Under the pieces are notes generated by a model that worked only from the letters and a program-made list of their open reading frames with translations, had not been told where the DNA came from and made no database searches. A stretch of DNA of 64,000 nucleotides, from positions 186,001 through 250,000 of the forward strand of contig NZ_JAMBOQ010000002.1 in assembly GCF_023715685.1 (NCBI RefSeq). The letters run 5' to 3'. The translations under genes were made by a program, and so were the position numbers. Source of the stretch: Priestia aryabhattai (GTDB lineage Bacteria > Bacillota > Bacilli > Bacillales > Bacillaceae_H). This document shows, one piece after another, positions 54,361-62,625 of this stretch. Numbering within the stretch: the stretch's first letter is position 1; the number at the start of each line of letters is the position of its first letter.

Positions 54361-55242
54361 ATGGCAACTGAAACAAAATTAGATAACGCACAGGTAGAAA
54401 ACAAGGAAAATAAAAACGAGGAAAACGTTTCAAAAGAAAAGAACGGGTCAAAAGAAAGCAAAACAACAAGCAGCGGCCCAATCAAACGAGCAGTAGCAGG
54501 AGGCATCATCGGCGCAACGATTGGATATGTATCTACTCCTGAAAATCGAAAAAGTCTTCTTGACCGCATTGATACAGACGAATTAAAAAGCAAAGCATCG
54601 GATTTAGGATCAAAGGTAAAAGAAAAATCAAAAAGCAGTGTAGCCAGCCTGAAAACATCTGCAGGAAGCTTGTTTAAAAAAGATAAAGATAAGTCAAAAG
54701 ATGATGAAGAAAACGTAAATTCTTCTAGTAGCGAAACAGAAGACGATAACGTTCAAGAGTACGATGAGTTAAAAGAAGAAAACCAAACTCTTCAAGATCG
54801 TTTATCACAGCTTGAAGAAAAAATGAACATGCTTGTTGAGCTTAGCCTCAATAAAAATCAAGATGAAGAAGCGGAAGATACAGATTCCGACGAAGAAGAG
54901 AGCGATGAGAACGAAGAAAACGGGCAAGACGATGAAAACGAAGAAGAAACGTCTAAGTCTCGTAAAAAAAATCAAAAAGAAAATGAGCAAGAAGACGAAG
55001 AAGAAAGTGACGAAGACAGCGAGGAAGAAAATGAAGATTCTCGCTCAAGCAAAAAGAATAAAAAAGTAAAAACAGAAGAAGATGAAGATGAAGACGAAGA
55101 CGACGAAAGCGAAGAAAAAAAAGAAACTAAACCAAAAAAATCAACAGCTAAAAAATCAAAAAATACAAAAGCAAAGAAAAACACGGACGAAGAAGATGAA
55201 GACGCAACATCTCTTTCTAGTGAAGACGATACAACAGCCTAA
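54361..55242 (+). CDS. gvpT: Gas vesicle accessory protein GvpT
   Basis: 293 residues from ATG 54361 (GGAGGG upstream). Lys/Glu-rich N-terminus, a YtxH-like helix A-V-A-G-G-I-I-G-A-T-I-G-Y-V-S-T-P at about residues 40-56, then a coiled coil E-Y-D-E-L-K-E-E-N-Q-T-L-Q-D-R-L. The last 120 residues are almost only D, E, K, S and N (low complexity, very acidic) and end in a K/T-rich stretch. It is an enlarged relative of GvpP. Likely disordered; role unknown. Confidence 0.9.
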   Translation: MATETKLDNAQVENKENKNEENVSKEKNGSKESKTTSSGPIKRAVAGGIIGATIGYVSTPENRKSLLDRIDTDELKSKASDLGSKVKEKSKSSVASLKTSAGSLFKKDKDKSKDDEENVNSSSSETEDDNVQEYDELKEENQTLQDRLSQLEEKMNMLVELSLNKNQDEEAEDTDSDEEESDENEENGQDDENEEETSKSRKKNQKENEQEDEEESDEDSEEENEDSRSSKKNKKVKTEEDEDEDEDDESEEKKETKPKKSTAKKSKNTKAKKNTDEEDEDATSLSSEDDTTA

Positions 55243-55265
55243 GGTATAAAGGAGGAAAGAAATAC

Positions 55266-55682
55266 ATGAGTACAGGACCTTCTTTTTCAACTAAAGACAA
55301 TACGCTTGAATACTTTGTGAAAGCTTCTAATAAACACGGCTTTTCACTTGATATTTCATTAAATGTAAACGGCGCTGTGATTTCCGGTACCATGATTTCA
55401 GCAAAAGAATACTTTGATTACTTAAGCGAAACGTTTGAAGAAGGCAGTGAAGTGGCTCAGGCGCTAAGCGAACAATTCTCTTTAGCAAGCGAAGCTAGCG
55501 AATCAAACGGAGAAGCAGAAGCCCATTTTATTCATTTGAAAAATACAAAGATTTACTGTGGAGACAGTAAGTCCACTCCTTCTAAAGGAAAGATCTTTTG
55601 GAGAGGGAAAATAGCAGAAGTAGACGGGTTTTTCTTAGGAAAGATTTCTGACACAAAAACGACGAGTAAAAAGAGTTCATAA
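55266..55682 (+). CDS. gvpU: Gas vesicle protein GvpU
   Basis: 138 residues, last gene of the cluster, with AAAGGAGG before ATG. S-L-D-I-S-L-N-V-N-G-A-V-I-S-G-T-M-I-S-A-K-E-Y-F and I-H-L-K-N-T-K-I-Y-C-G are visible. GvpU of B. megaterium has been linked to clustering of vesicles. Ends at a strong terminator. Confidence 0.9.
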   Translation: MSTGPSFSTKDNTLEYFVKASNKHGFSLDISLNVNGAVISGTMISAKEYFDYLSETFEEGSEVAQALSEQFSLASEASESNGEAEAHFIHLKNTKIYCGDSKSTPSKGKIFWRGKIAEVDGFFLGKISDTKTTSKKSS

Positions 55683-55714
55683 AAAACGGCGGGGTGATTG
55701 TCCCGCCGTTTTTT
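55682..55714. terminator. Terminator of the gas-vesicle operon
   Basis: Stem AAAAACGGCGGG / CCCGCCGTTTTT with loop GTGATTGT and T-run; convergent with the AraC gene. Confidence 0.92.
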
Positions 55715-56612
55715 AGTGATGTGATGAGATGTGTAGCTTCTTTTTTCGATACGTGAGCGGAGTCATCTTCATTTCTTTTCGAAACTGATTAATAAAATAG
55801 CTTGTACTATTAAATCCTACTTGATAGGCGACATCTGTCACATTTGCTTCTGCTTGCTGCAATAGGACTAAGCTTTGCTGAATTCGATAGTTTAATACAT
55901 AGGTCAAAGGCGTTTTTTTTAACATTTTCTTAAAATATCGACAGCATTCAGAACGGCTCAATTGACCGGCTTTGGCAATATCATCGAGCGTAATCTTTTC
56001 AGCAAAGTGCAAATGAATCCAATTAAGCATTTGCTTCATCCGCTGATTTTTGATCATCTCTTTTTCATTGTATTTTAGCTGCAAACCGTTAAGAATTAAA
56101 TTTTTCCAAAGTATAGTGAGCTCTGATGCAATCTCTATTTCATAGTGGTGCGGCTGCTTGTGGATCCATACGTATATCCTATGTATAGACTCTAAAATGT
56201 TGTTTCCCCATGCTTGATTAGGATTAATTAATAGATGTGATAGGTTCGTTGCATGAATGTAGGGATAGACGTAATTTGTAAAAAGCTCTTTCGGCATAAG
56301 AAAATGAGGAGAAACATTTAAGCAAATGTACACGCAGCCGGATTTGTGTATGTCTTCGGTCATATGAAGACATCCGCTGTTAATAAACAGTCCGTGGCCT
56401 TGTTTTACAGTCACTGTTTTTTCGTTTATTTGAAAAGACGCATCACCTTTTATAACCAACACAAATTGAAGCTCATCATGCCAGTGAAGAGGGATGTAGC
56501 CGTTTATGTGATCGCCGATCGTAGTTTGATAACATGCTACTGGCAGCTCAACGGTGCGATGGGTCGTTAGCTCTTTTAAGTTTTCACCAATTTTAAAATG
56601 GGCTGCTGGCAT
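55713..56612 (-). CDS. AraC-family regulator with cupin sensor
   Basis: 299 residues. N-terminal cupin (H-W-H-D-E-L-Q-F-V-L-V-I-K-G-D, G-H-G-L-F-I-N-S-G-C-L-H), then two helix-turn-helix units in the last 100 residues (L-D-D-I-A-K-A-G-Q-L-S-R-S-E-C-C-R-Y-F and V-T-D-V-A-Y-Q-V-G-F-N-S-T-S-Y-F). Divergent from the EamA gene at 56721, which it probably regulates. Confidence 0.9.
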   Translation of the reverse strand: MPAAHFKIGENLKELTTHRTVELPVACYQTTIGDHINGYIPLHWHDELQFVLVIKGDASFQINEKTVTVKQGHGLFINSGCLHMTEDIHKSGCVYICLNVSPHFLMPKELFTNYVYPYIHATNLSHLLINPNQAWGNNILESIHRIYVWIHKQPHHYEIEIASELTILWKNLILNGLQLKYNEKEMIKNQRMKQMLNWIHLHFAEKITLDDIAKAGQLSRSECCRYFKKMLKKTPLTYVLNYRIQQSLVLLQQAEANVTDVAYQVGFNSTSYFINQFRKEMKMTPLTYRKKKLHISSHH

Positions 56613-56720
56613 ACATAGTCACCTCAATATATTTATATTTTTTAATGTAATATGCGTATATTTCGCCTGATTTTTCACTTATTATAACACTATTCTTATA
56701 ATAAAAGTGAGGGATGAAAG

Positions 56721-57647
56721 ATGAACAATCTCAGCAGAAAAAAAGGGTTCTTCTTTGTAACAACTGGAGCTATATGTTGGGGGATGGGAGGAACAGTTGC
56801 TCAAAAGCTTTTTCAAGAATTTGAAATCAGCGTGGACTGGCTTGTTTCAGTACGGTTGCTCATTGCGGGTTTTTTGCTGCTAATGATTTCATTCATGAAA
56901 AGTAACCGTTCTCAGGTATTTGGAGTATGGAAGAATCGAAAGTCAGCTTTTCAGCTCGTAGTTTTTGGGATAGTTGGTATGCTTGCTGTTCAGTATACGT
57001 ATATGACTTCTATTAAGCATGGAAATGCAGCAGTAGCTACGCTGCTGCAGTATTTATCACCGGTGATGATTATCATTTATTTGCTTTTGCGCAAGCAGTC
57101 TATATTTACGCGACAAGACGTTATCACCGTACTGCTCGCACTAGGAGGCTGCTTTTTTTTATTAACAAATGGCTCTATTTCTCAGCTGTCTGTTCCTGTA
57201 TCTGCCGCTGTTTGGGGAGTTTTTTCAGGTGTAGCGGCAGCGTTTTATACGTTGTATGCGGTGCCGCTAATCAAAAAGTACAGTTCGCTTGTCATCGTTG
57301 GCTGGTCAATGGTAATTGGGGGAAGTGTAATGAGCTTTATTCATCCCCCGTGGCAACTAGAGATGTCAAGCTTATCACCAATAACCTATGTCTATGTTTT
57401 ATTTATCATTATTTTTGGCACGATGTTTGCTTTTTGGTTTTATGTAGAAAGCCTGCACAGTCTTTTGCCTAAAGAAACGAGTTTACTTGGAAGTTTAGAA
57501 CCTTTAGCCGCCGTTTTCACAACCGTTGTTTGGCTGAAAGAGCCTTTTGGTTTTTATCAATGGATGGGCACAGCCTGTATTATTGGCTTGGTTTTATTGC
57601 TGACGCGAACGAAACAAGCGTCTTCTGAGACTTCACTTTCCGTATAA
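56721..57647 (+). CDS. EamA/DMT-family transporter
   Basis: 308 residues, ten helices in two EamA repeats: [14 protein letters not shown] in the first, [19 protein letters not shown] near the end of the second. RhaT/carboxylate-amine-type exporter, substrate unknown. Divergent partner is an AraC regulator. GTGAGGGATG precedes ATG 56721. Confidence 0.87.
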   Translation: MNNLSRKKGFFFVTTGAICWGMGGTVAQKLFQEFEISVDWLVSVRLLIAGFLLLMISFMKSNRSQVFGVWKNRKSAFQLVVFGIVGMLAVQYTYMTSIKHGNAAVATLLQYLSPVMIIIYLLLRKQSIFTRQDVITVLLALGGCFFLLTNGSISQLSVPVSAAVWGVFSGVAAAFYTLYAVPLIKKYSSLVIVGWSMVIGGSVMSFIHPPWQLEMSSLSPITYVYVLFIIIFGTMFAFWFYVESLHSLLPKETSLLGSLEPLAAVFTTVVWLKEPFGFYQWMGTACIIGLVLLLTRTKQASSETSLSV

Positions 57648-57685
57648 ATGGGGGCTTGCTTGCTAAAAGAAGGAGCAGATGAATG

Positions 57686-57901
57686 TCACTTTGCTGCCGG
57701 AGCTGTAGAAACTCGTTTAACTTTTAAAATCTTTACATATTGAATAAACACTCTTTCTTTTGTAGAGACATTTAATTTAGCAAGTCTTGACGCGTCATCT
57801 CGGTTTTTAGCAGATTCTATCATAAAAGTTCCTTTAATTTTGGCTTCATCTTTTAGAACGGAATAATGTATTTCAAATCGTTTTGCTTTCGTTTTCTGCA
57901 T
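57686..57901 (-). CDS. Small basic protein of unknown function (71 aa)
   Basis: AAAGGAG eight bases before ATG. A charged sequence with F-E-I-H-Y-S-V-L-K-D-E-A-K-I-K-G-T-F and V-F-I-Q-Y-V-K-I-L-K-V-K-R; no membrane segment. Could be a small beta-rich protein. Family not recognised. Its stop lies 38 bases from the convergent EamA gene. Confidence 0.65.
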   Translation of the reverse strand: MQKTKAKRFEIHYSVLKDEAKIKGTFMIESAKNRDDASRLAKLNVSTKERVFIQYVKILKVKRVSTAPAAK

Positions 57902-58114
57902 AATGATAGGCTCCTTTGGCTGATAGATTGATGTATGGTTTGTTATGAAATAATCTTCGATAAAAAGGAAGAAAAGAACGTAACATATATTACTAAATGA
58001 AATGCGCGGCGGCAGTGACTTTTCTCACACAGCACAACCTAGTATTTCATCTTTTTACCAAAAAAGATAGGGTGTTTTGCCGTCGCTGCTTATAAAATCT
58101 TTTATTCTTTCTGC

Positions 58115-58145
58115 TTGACCTAGAGTTAACTCTATGGTTTATCTT
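58115..58145 (+). promoter_or_regulatory. MerR-type promoter with central dyad
   Basis: TTGACC and TATCTT separated by 19 bases, the long spacer typical of MerR-activated promoters. The spacer begins with the perfect palindrome TAGAGTTAACTCTA (58121-58134). A MerR gene lies 1.3 kb downstream. Confidence 0.75.
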
Positions 58146-58176
58146 GTAGTAGTATCATTTCAAGGAGGGGCTTTAC

Positions 58177-59112
58177 ATGAAGTATCATACAATTGCTAAT
58201 ACTGACTTACACGTATCAAATTTAATTATGGGAAACATGCGTTTAACAGAGCTTTCTTTACAAGAAGCAGAGAAGCTAATCCGCACAGCGATGGAAGAAG
58301 AAATTAACTTTTTTGACCATGCTGATATTTACGGTCCTGATTATGTAGGACAATGCGAAGAATATTTTGCAAACGCTATACAAATGAATCTAAGTCTTCG
58401 TGAAAAAATGGTGATTCAAAGTAAATGCGGCATTAACTCAGCGAAAAATTACTATGACTTTTCAAAGAAGCATATCATAGACTCTGTTAACGGCAGCTTA
58501 GAGCGTTTAAAAACAGATTACTTAGATCTTTTATTACTGCATCGTCCAGATCCGCTAATGGACCCTGAAGAAGTAGCAGAAGCATTTAATGAACTTCAAA
58601 GCAGCGGAAAGGTACGTCACTTTGGTGTGTCGAACCACAACCCAGCGCAAATTCAGCTGCTTGAAAAATACATCAATCAAAAGCTTGTCGTAAACCAAGT
58701 GCAGTTCAGCATCGCACATACGCCAATTATTGATTCCGGTATTTCTTTAAATATGGGAATTGACCAAGCTGTTAACCGCGACAGCAGCGTGCTTGATTAT
58801 TGCCGCTTAAACGATATAACGCTTCAAGCATGGTCGCCGTTCCAAAACGGATTTTTTGAAGGACCTTTCCTAGGTGATAAAGAGAAATTTGGAAAGTTAA
58901 ACGAAGTGATTGATCGCATCGCAAGTAAATATAGCGTGACGAATACAGCGATTGCCGTTGCATGGATTACAACTCATCCTGCAAACATTCAAGTAGTGCT
59001 TGGTACTACAAATATTCAACGCATGAAAGATGCAAGCAAAGGTTCAGAAATCAAGTTAACGCGCGAAGAATGGTATGATATTTATAAAGCCGCTGGCAAC
59101 ATGGTGCCTTAA
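58177..59112 (+). CDS. Aldo/keto reductase (YdhF-like)
   Basis: 311 residues of the AKR (beta/alpha)8 family. D-H-A-D-I-Y-G near residue 50 (catalytic Asp and Tyr), K-C-G-I (catalytic Lys), L-L-H-R-P-D-P-L (catalytic His), F-G-V-S-N-H and C-terminal G-T-T-N-I-Q-R-M. NADPH-dependent reduction of aldehydes or ketones. AAGGAGG precedes ATG. Its promoter is of the MerR type, so it is probably induced by a reactive aldehyde or electrophile. Confidence 0.9.
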   Translation: MKYHTIANTDLHVSNLIMGNMRLTELSLQEAEKLIRTAMEEEINFFDHADIYGPDYVGQCEEYFANAIQMNLSLREKMVIQSKCGINSAKNYYDFSKKHIIDSVNGSLERLKTDYLDLLLLHRPDPLMDPEEVAEAFNELQSSGKVRHFGVSNHNPAQIQLLEKYINQKLVVNQVQFSIAHTPIIDSGISLNMGIDQAVNRDSSVLDYCRLNDITLQAWSPFQNGFFEGPFLGDKEKFGKLNEVIDRIASKYSVTNTAIAVAWITTHPANIQVVLGTTNIQRMKDASKGSEIKLTREEWYDIYKAAGNMVP

Positions 59113-59135
59113 GCGCTTTAGTCCTTAAAATAAAA

Positions 59136-59172
59136 CAGGTAACTCCGTTCGGATATGGAACGGAGTTACCTG
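59136..59172. terminator. Bidirectional terminator-like hairpin
   Basis: Stem CAGGTAACTCCGTTC / GAACGGAGTTACCTG between the reductase gene and the convergent small gene. Confidence 0.8.
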
Positions 59173-59196
59173 CGTTTTACGATAGGGACCTGCTGG

Positions 59197-59310
59197 TTAG
59201 GATAGAAAAAAGTGCAGCAGCAGCTCAATTATTTTTGTGATGCCAAGACCTAATAAAAAGGCAATAAAACCGCCAATTACAATGGTAAGCATCATGTGAG
59301 CAGTATTCAT
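59197..59310 (-). CDS. 37-residue membrane peptide
   Basis: Reads M-N-T-A-H-M-M-L-T-I-V-I-G-G-F-I-A-F-L-L-G-L-G-I and ends I-I-E-L-L-L-H-F-F-L-S. GAAAGGATG lies seven bases before ATG. One hydrophobic helix with a Gly-x3-Gly-like pattern. Lies between the reductase and its probable MerR regulator, on the opposite strand. Function unknown. Confidence 0.62.
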   Translation of the reverse strand: MNTAHMMLTIVIGGFIAFLLGLGITKIIELLLHFFLS

Positions 59311-59480
59311 CGTATCATCCTTTCTGGTTTAAATATGTTGCTGCTTGTACAAACGGTTTAGCCCGCAGCATAAAGAGCGCAATGAAGAAGACTATAAAAG
59401 AATAAATCCTCGAGATAGCTAGAGGTCAAGGCAAACTCACCATGTTTTTCTGAGAAGTTTAAGATGTAGGAGGAAGCAGT

Positions 59481-59864
59481 ATGACGTATACCATTTCACA
59501 AGTTGCGAAGAAATTGAACGTTACAATTTATACCATTCGCTATTATGATAAAGAAGGGCTGTTTCCATTTTTAGATCGTACAGCGTCAGGGAATCGCATT
59601 TTTAAAGAACAAGATATTGAATGGATCGATTTAATTTGCTGTTTAAAAAGCACTGGTATGCAAATTAAAGATATTCGGACGCTCATTGAAAACTGTACGC
59701 TTGAAAATGCCGTGCTTGATAAAAGTCTTCAAATGCTGATGGATCATAAAAAAACAGTGCAAAAAGAAATCGAAGAAATTCATCACAAACTTGAAACCAT
59801 TGATTACAAAATCAAGCATCTGCCGGAAATGTACGAGCGAATTGTTAACAAGCCTTCAAACTAA
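59481..59864 (+). CDS. MerR-family transcriptional regulator
   Basis: 127 residues. Winged helix with Y-T-I-S-Q-V-A-K-K-L-N-V-T-I-Y-T-I-R-Y-Y-D-K-E-G-L, then a dimerisation coiled coil (L-M-D-H-K-K-T-V-Q-K-E-I-E-E-I-H). Size and lack of a metal-binding loop place it with AdhR/NmlR-type aldehyde sensors; C-C in L-I-C-C-L-K could be redox-active. Likely activator of the aldo/keto reductase promoter at 58115-58145. GGAGGAAG precedes ATG. Followed after 20 bases by an acetyltransferase. Confidence 0.9.
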   Translation: MTYTISQVAKKLNVTIYTIRYYDKEGLFPFLDRTASGNRIFKEQDIEWIDLICCLKSTGMQIKDIRTLIENCTLENAVLDKSLQMLMDHKKTVQKEIEEIHHKLETIDYKIKHLPEMYERIVNKPSN

Positions 59865-59884
59865 ACAAAAAAGGAAGCGTAAAA

Positions 59885-60331
59885 ATGATCGAAAAAGTAG
59901 TACCTCTTACTGCAGAGAATATGCAGCAGTGCATTAACTTGTATATGAATGTATTTACAAAAAAACCTTGGAATGAGCCGTGGAAAGAAGACTCCGCTAG
60001 AGAAAGGCTGACTGATTTACTGAACACACCTAAATTTATGGGCTATTTATTTTACGACCAAGGAGATTTGATTGGAATGATTGCAGGTCATGCGAAAAAA
60101 TCATACAGCGGTATGACCTTTTACGTGGCCGAACTTTGCGTCAGCGCGAGCGTGCAAGGAAAAGGATACGGTTCAGCTATCTTAAATCGGTTTGAGAACG
60201 AACTTCAAAAGCACGATATCAACAGTTTGTATCTTTTAACAGCGACTGGAGGAGCTGCACAGGCGTTTTATGAAAGAAACGGCTATACTGTAAATAATCA
60301 GCGTGTCGTCTTGAAAAAAGCGTTTGTGTAA
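59885..60331 (+). CDS. GNAT-family N-acetyltransferase
   Basis: 148 residues. L-Y-M-N-V-F-T-K-K-P-W-N-E-P-W near the start, Y-V-A-E-L-C-V-S-A-S-V-Q-G-K-G-Y-G-S-A-I-L as acetyl-CoA loop, and A-Q-A-F-Y-E-R-N-G-Y at the end. Second gene of the merR operon with AAAAAGGAAG before ATG. Substrate unknown; AAC(6')-like aminoglycoside enzymes share this layout, but I would not claim resistance. Confidence 0.86.
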   Translation: MIEKVVPLTAENMQQCINLYMNVFTKKPWNEPWKEDSARERLTDLLNTPKFMGYLFYDQGDLIGMIAGHAKKSYSGMTFYVAELCVSASVQGKGYGSAILNRFENELQKHDINSLYLLTATGGAAQAFYERNGYTVNNQRVVLKKAFV

Positions 60332-60646
60332 TTTTTAGTATCTACATAGAGCAGGAAGAGAGTTGCAGAGTGACTCTCTTTTTAATTAATCTTTTTATCT
60401 ATTACTATGTAGAAAAAAAGGAAGTATGAACAAGAAAAATAAGGTAATGAGAAGCGATAAACAAGGAATGATAGATTAAAAAGCCTGTAGCTTTTCTCAG
60501 TGGTGAGTCTCATTATTATCCGGTTCATACGCACACTTAAAAACAGTGCCCATTATGTGGACACTGCTTTTTCATAATAAAGTGGAAAGCTAGCTTTTGG
60601 TAAAAAAATTAGTGGAAATGAAGCTGTTCATTATTATTTCTAATAA
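60332..60646. other. Intergenic region with two terminators
   Basis: Holds the hairpin AAGAGAGT / ACTCTCTT plus T-run (60356-60383) that ends the merR operon, and a second hairpin AAACAGTGCC / GGACACTGCTTT (60541-60572) with T-run on the minus strand that can end the YjcZ-type gene. I see no gene between them. Confidence 0.7.
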
Positions 60647-60793
60647 TTAGCAACCGCCAAATCCTCCCCAGCAAGCACAGCCGATGATGATTAATAAAAT
60701 GAATAATACGATGATTAAAGCAAAGCCACTGCCATACCCGCAGCCGCCGCCGTAACCATAACCGCCATAACCACAGCCACCATAGAAGCCCAT
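60647..60793 (-). CDS. YjcZ-type small sporulation protein (48 aa)
   Basis: [20 protein letters not shown] then the helix [18 protein letters not shown] and the tail W-G-G-F-G-G-C. The Gly/Tyr head plus [15 protein letters not shown] helix is the YjcZ/YhcZ-like family found in spores. It has five Cys, more than usual. GGAGGTGA precedes ATG. Confidence 0.85.
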   Translation of the reverse strand: MGFYGGCGYGGYGYGGGCGYGSGFALIIVLFILLIIIGCACWGGFGGC

Positions 60794-61319
60794 ATATTTC
60801 ACCTCCAAGTTCTGAGTACATTTTTAACATATGCCCGAAATGCAAAAGTGCTCCAAAAATATCCAACAATTTCAGTGGAAATAAAAAAAAGAAAAGAAAA
60901 TAAGATGGACACGGTACTTTTTTTCACTTTCTACATAGGATGAATCATCCCAAGATCTCATATATGAGCCCCCATGTTATAACGAAGCAGGCTAATACCA
61001 CTTCCTCCTTAGCCTGCGTACATAATGAAGTAGAAGCCGAAGTATTTTTTCTTCGGCTTTTTATTTTTTACCATGAAATAAAAACGTTAGTACTTTCCTT
61101 ATACCAATCTAAGTGAAGCATGATCCGCTTCTTTTTATATGCATTAGGTACTAAAGCGTAATCAAGTTCATTTTCATATGAACATAACAATTTGCATTTT
61201 TTTCGTAGTTCTTTTCCCTTATTTTCAGCATAACTAAGATATTTGCCCAAGACAGCGAATAGGTAAATGCATATTCTTGGGTGAAAGCAAAAAAAACAAA
61301 AAAAACGGAGGTTTCTCTT
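60794..61319. other. Intergenic region with two hairpins, possible small RNA
   Basis: About 525 bases. GCAGGCTAA / TTAGCCTGC (60990-61019) and AAGCCGAAG / CTTCGGCTT followed by T-run (about 61033-61060) follow each other, like the 3' end of a small plus-strand RNA with a terminator. A 60-codon minus frame (61068-61250) has TTG start and no ribosome binding site, so I do not call it. Confidence 0.4.
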
Positions 61320-61634
61320 ATGAATTCAGAAATGCATTTTTTACCTACTATGTATTCTCAAGATCATCATCAACTTCAACACGCAGATGAAAGGTTTATT
61401 GGCAGACCGTTTGGCTTTGGCAGACCGTTTGGTTTCGGACGCCCGTTTGGTTTTGGCTTTGGCAGACCATTCGGCTTTGGCTTTGGAGGCCCATTTTTAG
61501 GAGGCTTAGCAGGAGGGTTAGTAGCTGGCTCACTGTTATCACCATATGGCTATGGTGGCTACGGATACGGTTACGGTGGTTATCCGTATGGTGGCTATGG
61601 CGGTTACGGATATGGCTTCGGCGGCTGCTGTTAA
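61320..61634 (+). CDS. Gly-Arg-Pro-Phe repeat protein (104 aa)
   Basis: Start at ATG 61320, with CGGAGG nine bases upstream; the longer frame lacks a site. After a 30-residue head with D-H-H-Q-L-Q-H-A-D-E-R-F-I come five copies of G-R-P-F-G-F-G (one with insertion G-F-G), a hydrophobic G-G-L-A-G-G-L-V-A-G-S-L-L segment and a G-Y-G-G-Y-G-Y tail ending F-G-G-C-C. The Gly/Tyr tail resembles the YjcZ-type gene 500 bases away, so a spore-layer role is plausible. No family recognised for the repeat. Confidence 0.72.
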   Translation: MNSEMHFLPTMYSQDHHQLQHADERFIGRPFGFGRPFGFGRPFGFGFGRPFGFGFGGPFLGGLAGGLVAGSLLSPYGYGGYGYGYGGYPYGGYGGYGYGFGGCC

Positions 61635-61972
61635 ACGTAAATAAAAAAGCCAGGGTAAGTGTTTCTTATCGTCATTCTTTTTTGTAAAGAAATCTGTTTT
61701 TGAACATACGGTTATCCACCCGCAGTTAATCAGAACGTGCACCCCATCTAATATAAAAACCACTTGGTGATTTTTCCAGGTGGTTTTTGATTTTTACATA
61801 GTGAAGAAATAAAAATAGTAGCAGAAAGGGATAAAGAAAAGAGATTAGAACCGTACGTTTTGTTCTTTACATTCTAGAAAGAAACGCTTACTATGTGAGA
61901 AAATGGAAAACTTTAATTAAGCATTCTTTTGACACAACTTTCTGTGAGAAGCAAAAAGGGGAGAGAGATAGC
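61635..61972 (+). other. Intergenic region with terminator
   Basis: The hairpin AAAACCACTTGG / CCAGGTGGTTTT with T-run (61756-61795) ends the repeat-protein transcript. Beyond it is AT-rich sequence up to the GGGGAGAG of the next gene. Confidence 0.65.
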
Positions 61973-62518
61973 ATGATCGAAAGTCATACTATTTATTTAC
62001 GCCCGTTAACTGTCAACGATGCGCTTGACAGCCTTCGGTTACAAAGTGATAATCGCCACTTCTTTGAACAGTTTTCTATAATTCGAGAGGATTCTTTTTA
62101 TACGTTGGAAAGCCAAGTAGAAAAAATTCAGCGTCACGAAGAGAACAGGAAAAACGATCAAGAATACTATTTTGGTCTTTTTCAAAAAGAGAATAATAAG
62201 TTGATTGGCACCATTAGTCTTTTTTAAGTGCTGCGCGGATCTTTACAAAACGCATTTATCAGCTATTTTCTAGAGCAGCATCATAATGGAAAAGGGTATG
62301 CAACAGAAGCCGTAAAAGCGCTTGTTAGCTATGCGTTTGAAGAGTTACATCTTCACCGCATTGAAGCCGGTGTCATGCCCCGTAATTTGCCTTCTCAGCG
62401 CGTACTAGAAAAAGCAGGGTTTCATAGGGAAGGAATTGCTAGAAAAAATGTAAATATTAATGGCATATGGGAAGACCATCAAGTCTTGGCTATCCTTAAC
62501 CCCAACGATGAAATATAA
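61973..62518 (+). pseudogene. RimJ-type acetyltransferase interrupted by an in-frame TAA
   Basis: From ATG 61973 (GGGGAGAGAG upstream) the frame reads M-I-E-S-H-T-I-Y-L-R-P-L-T-V-N-D-A to G-T-I-S-L-F, then TAA at 62225. The same frame continues at once with V-L-R-G-S-L-Q-N-A-F-I-S-Y-F-L and the acetyl-CoA loop H-H-N-G-K-G-Y-A-T-E-A-V, then R-N-L-P-S-Q-R-V-L-E-K-A-G-F. Both halves together make a complete 181-codon GNAT gene of the RimJ/RimL type. A single C-to-T change at a CAA codon would explain it. A sequencing error is the main alternative. Confidence 0.82.
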
Positions 62519-62625
62519 GAAATAAACGAGTTCTTAAAATTTTGATATACGTTTTCGAATTTAAAATTTATAATGAGAATAAGAGAATAGAACAGTCTAT
62601 ATTTAAATAGTAGGTGACCAAGGTA

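Noticed and set aside
61068..61250. 60-codon minus-strand frame
   Set aside because: TTG start without ribosome binding site, no recognisable domain, and a low-complexity Lys-rich composition.
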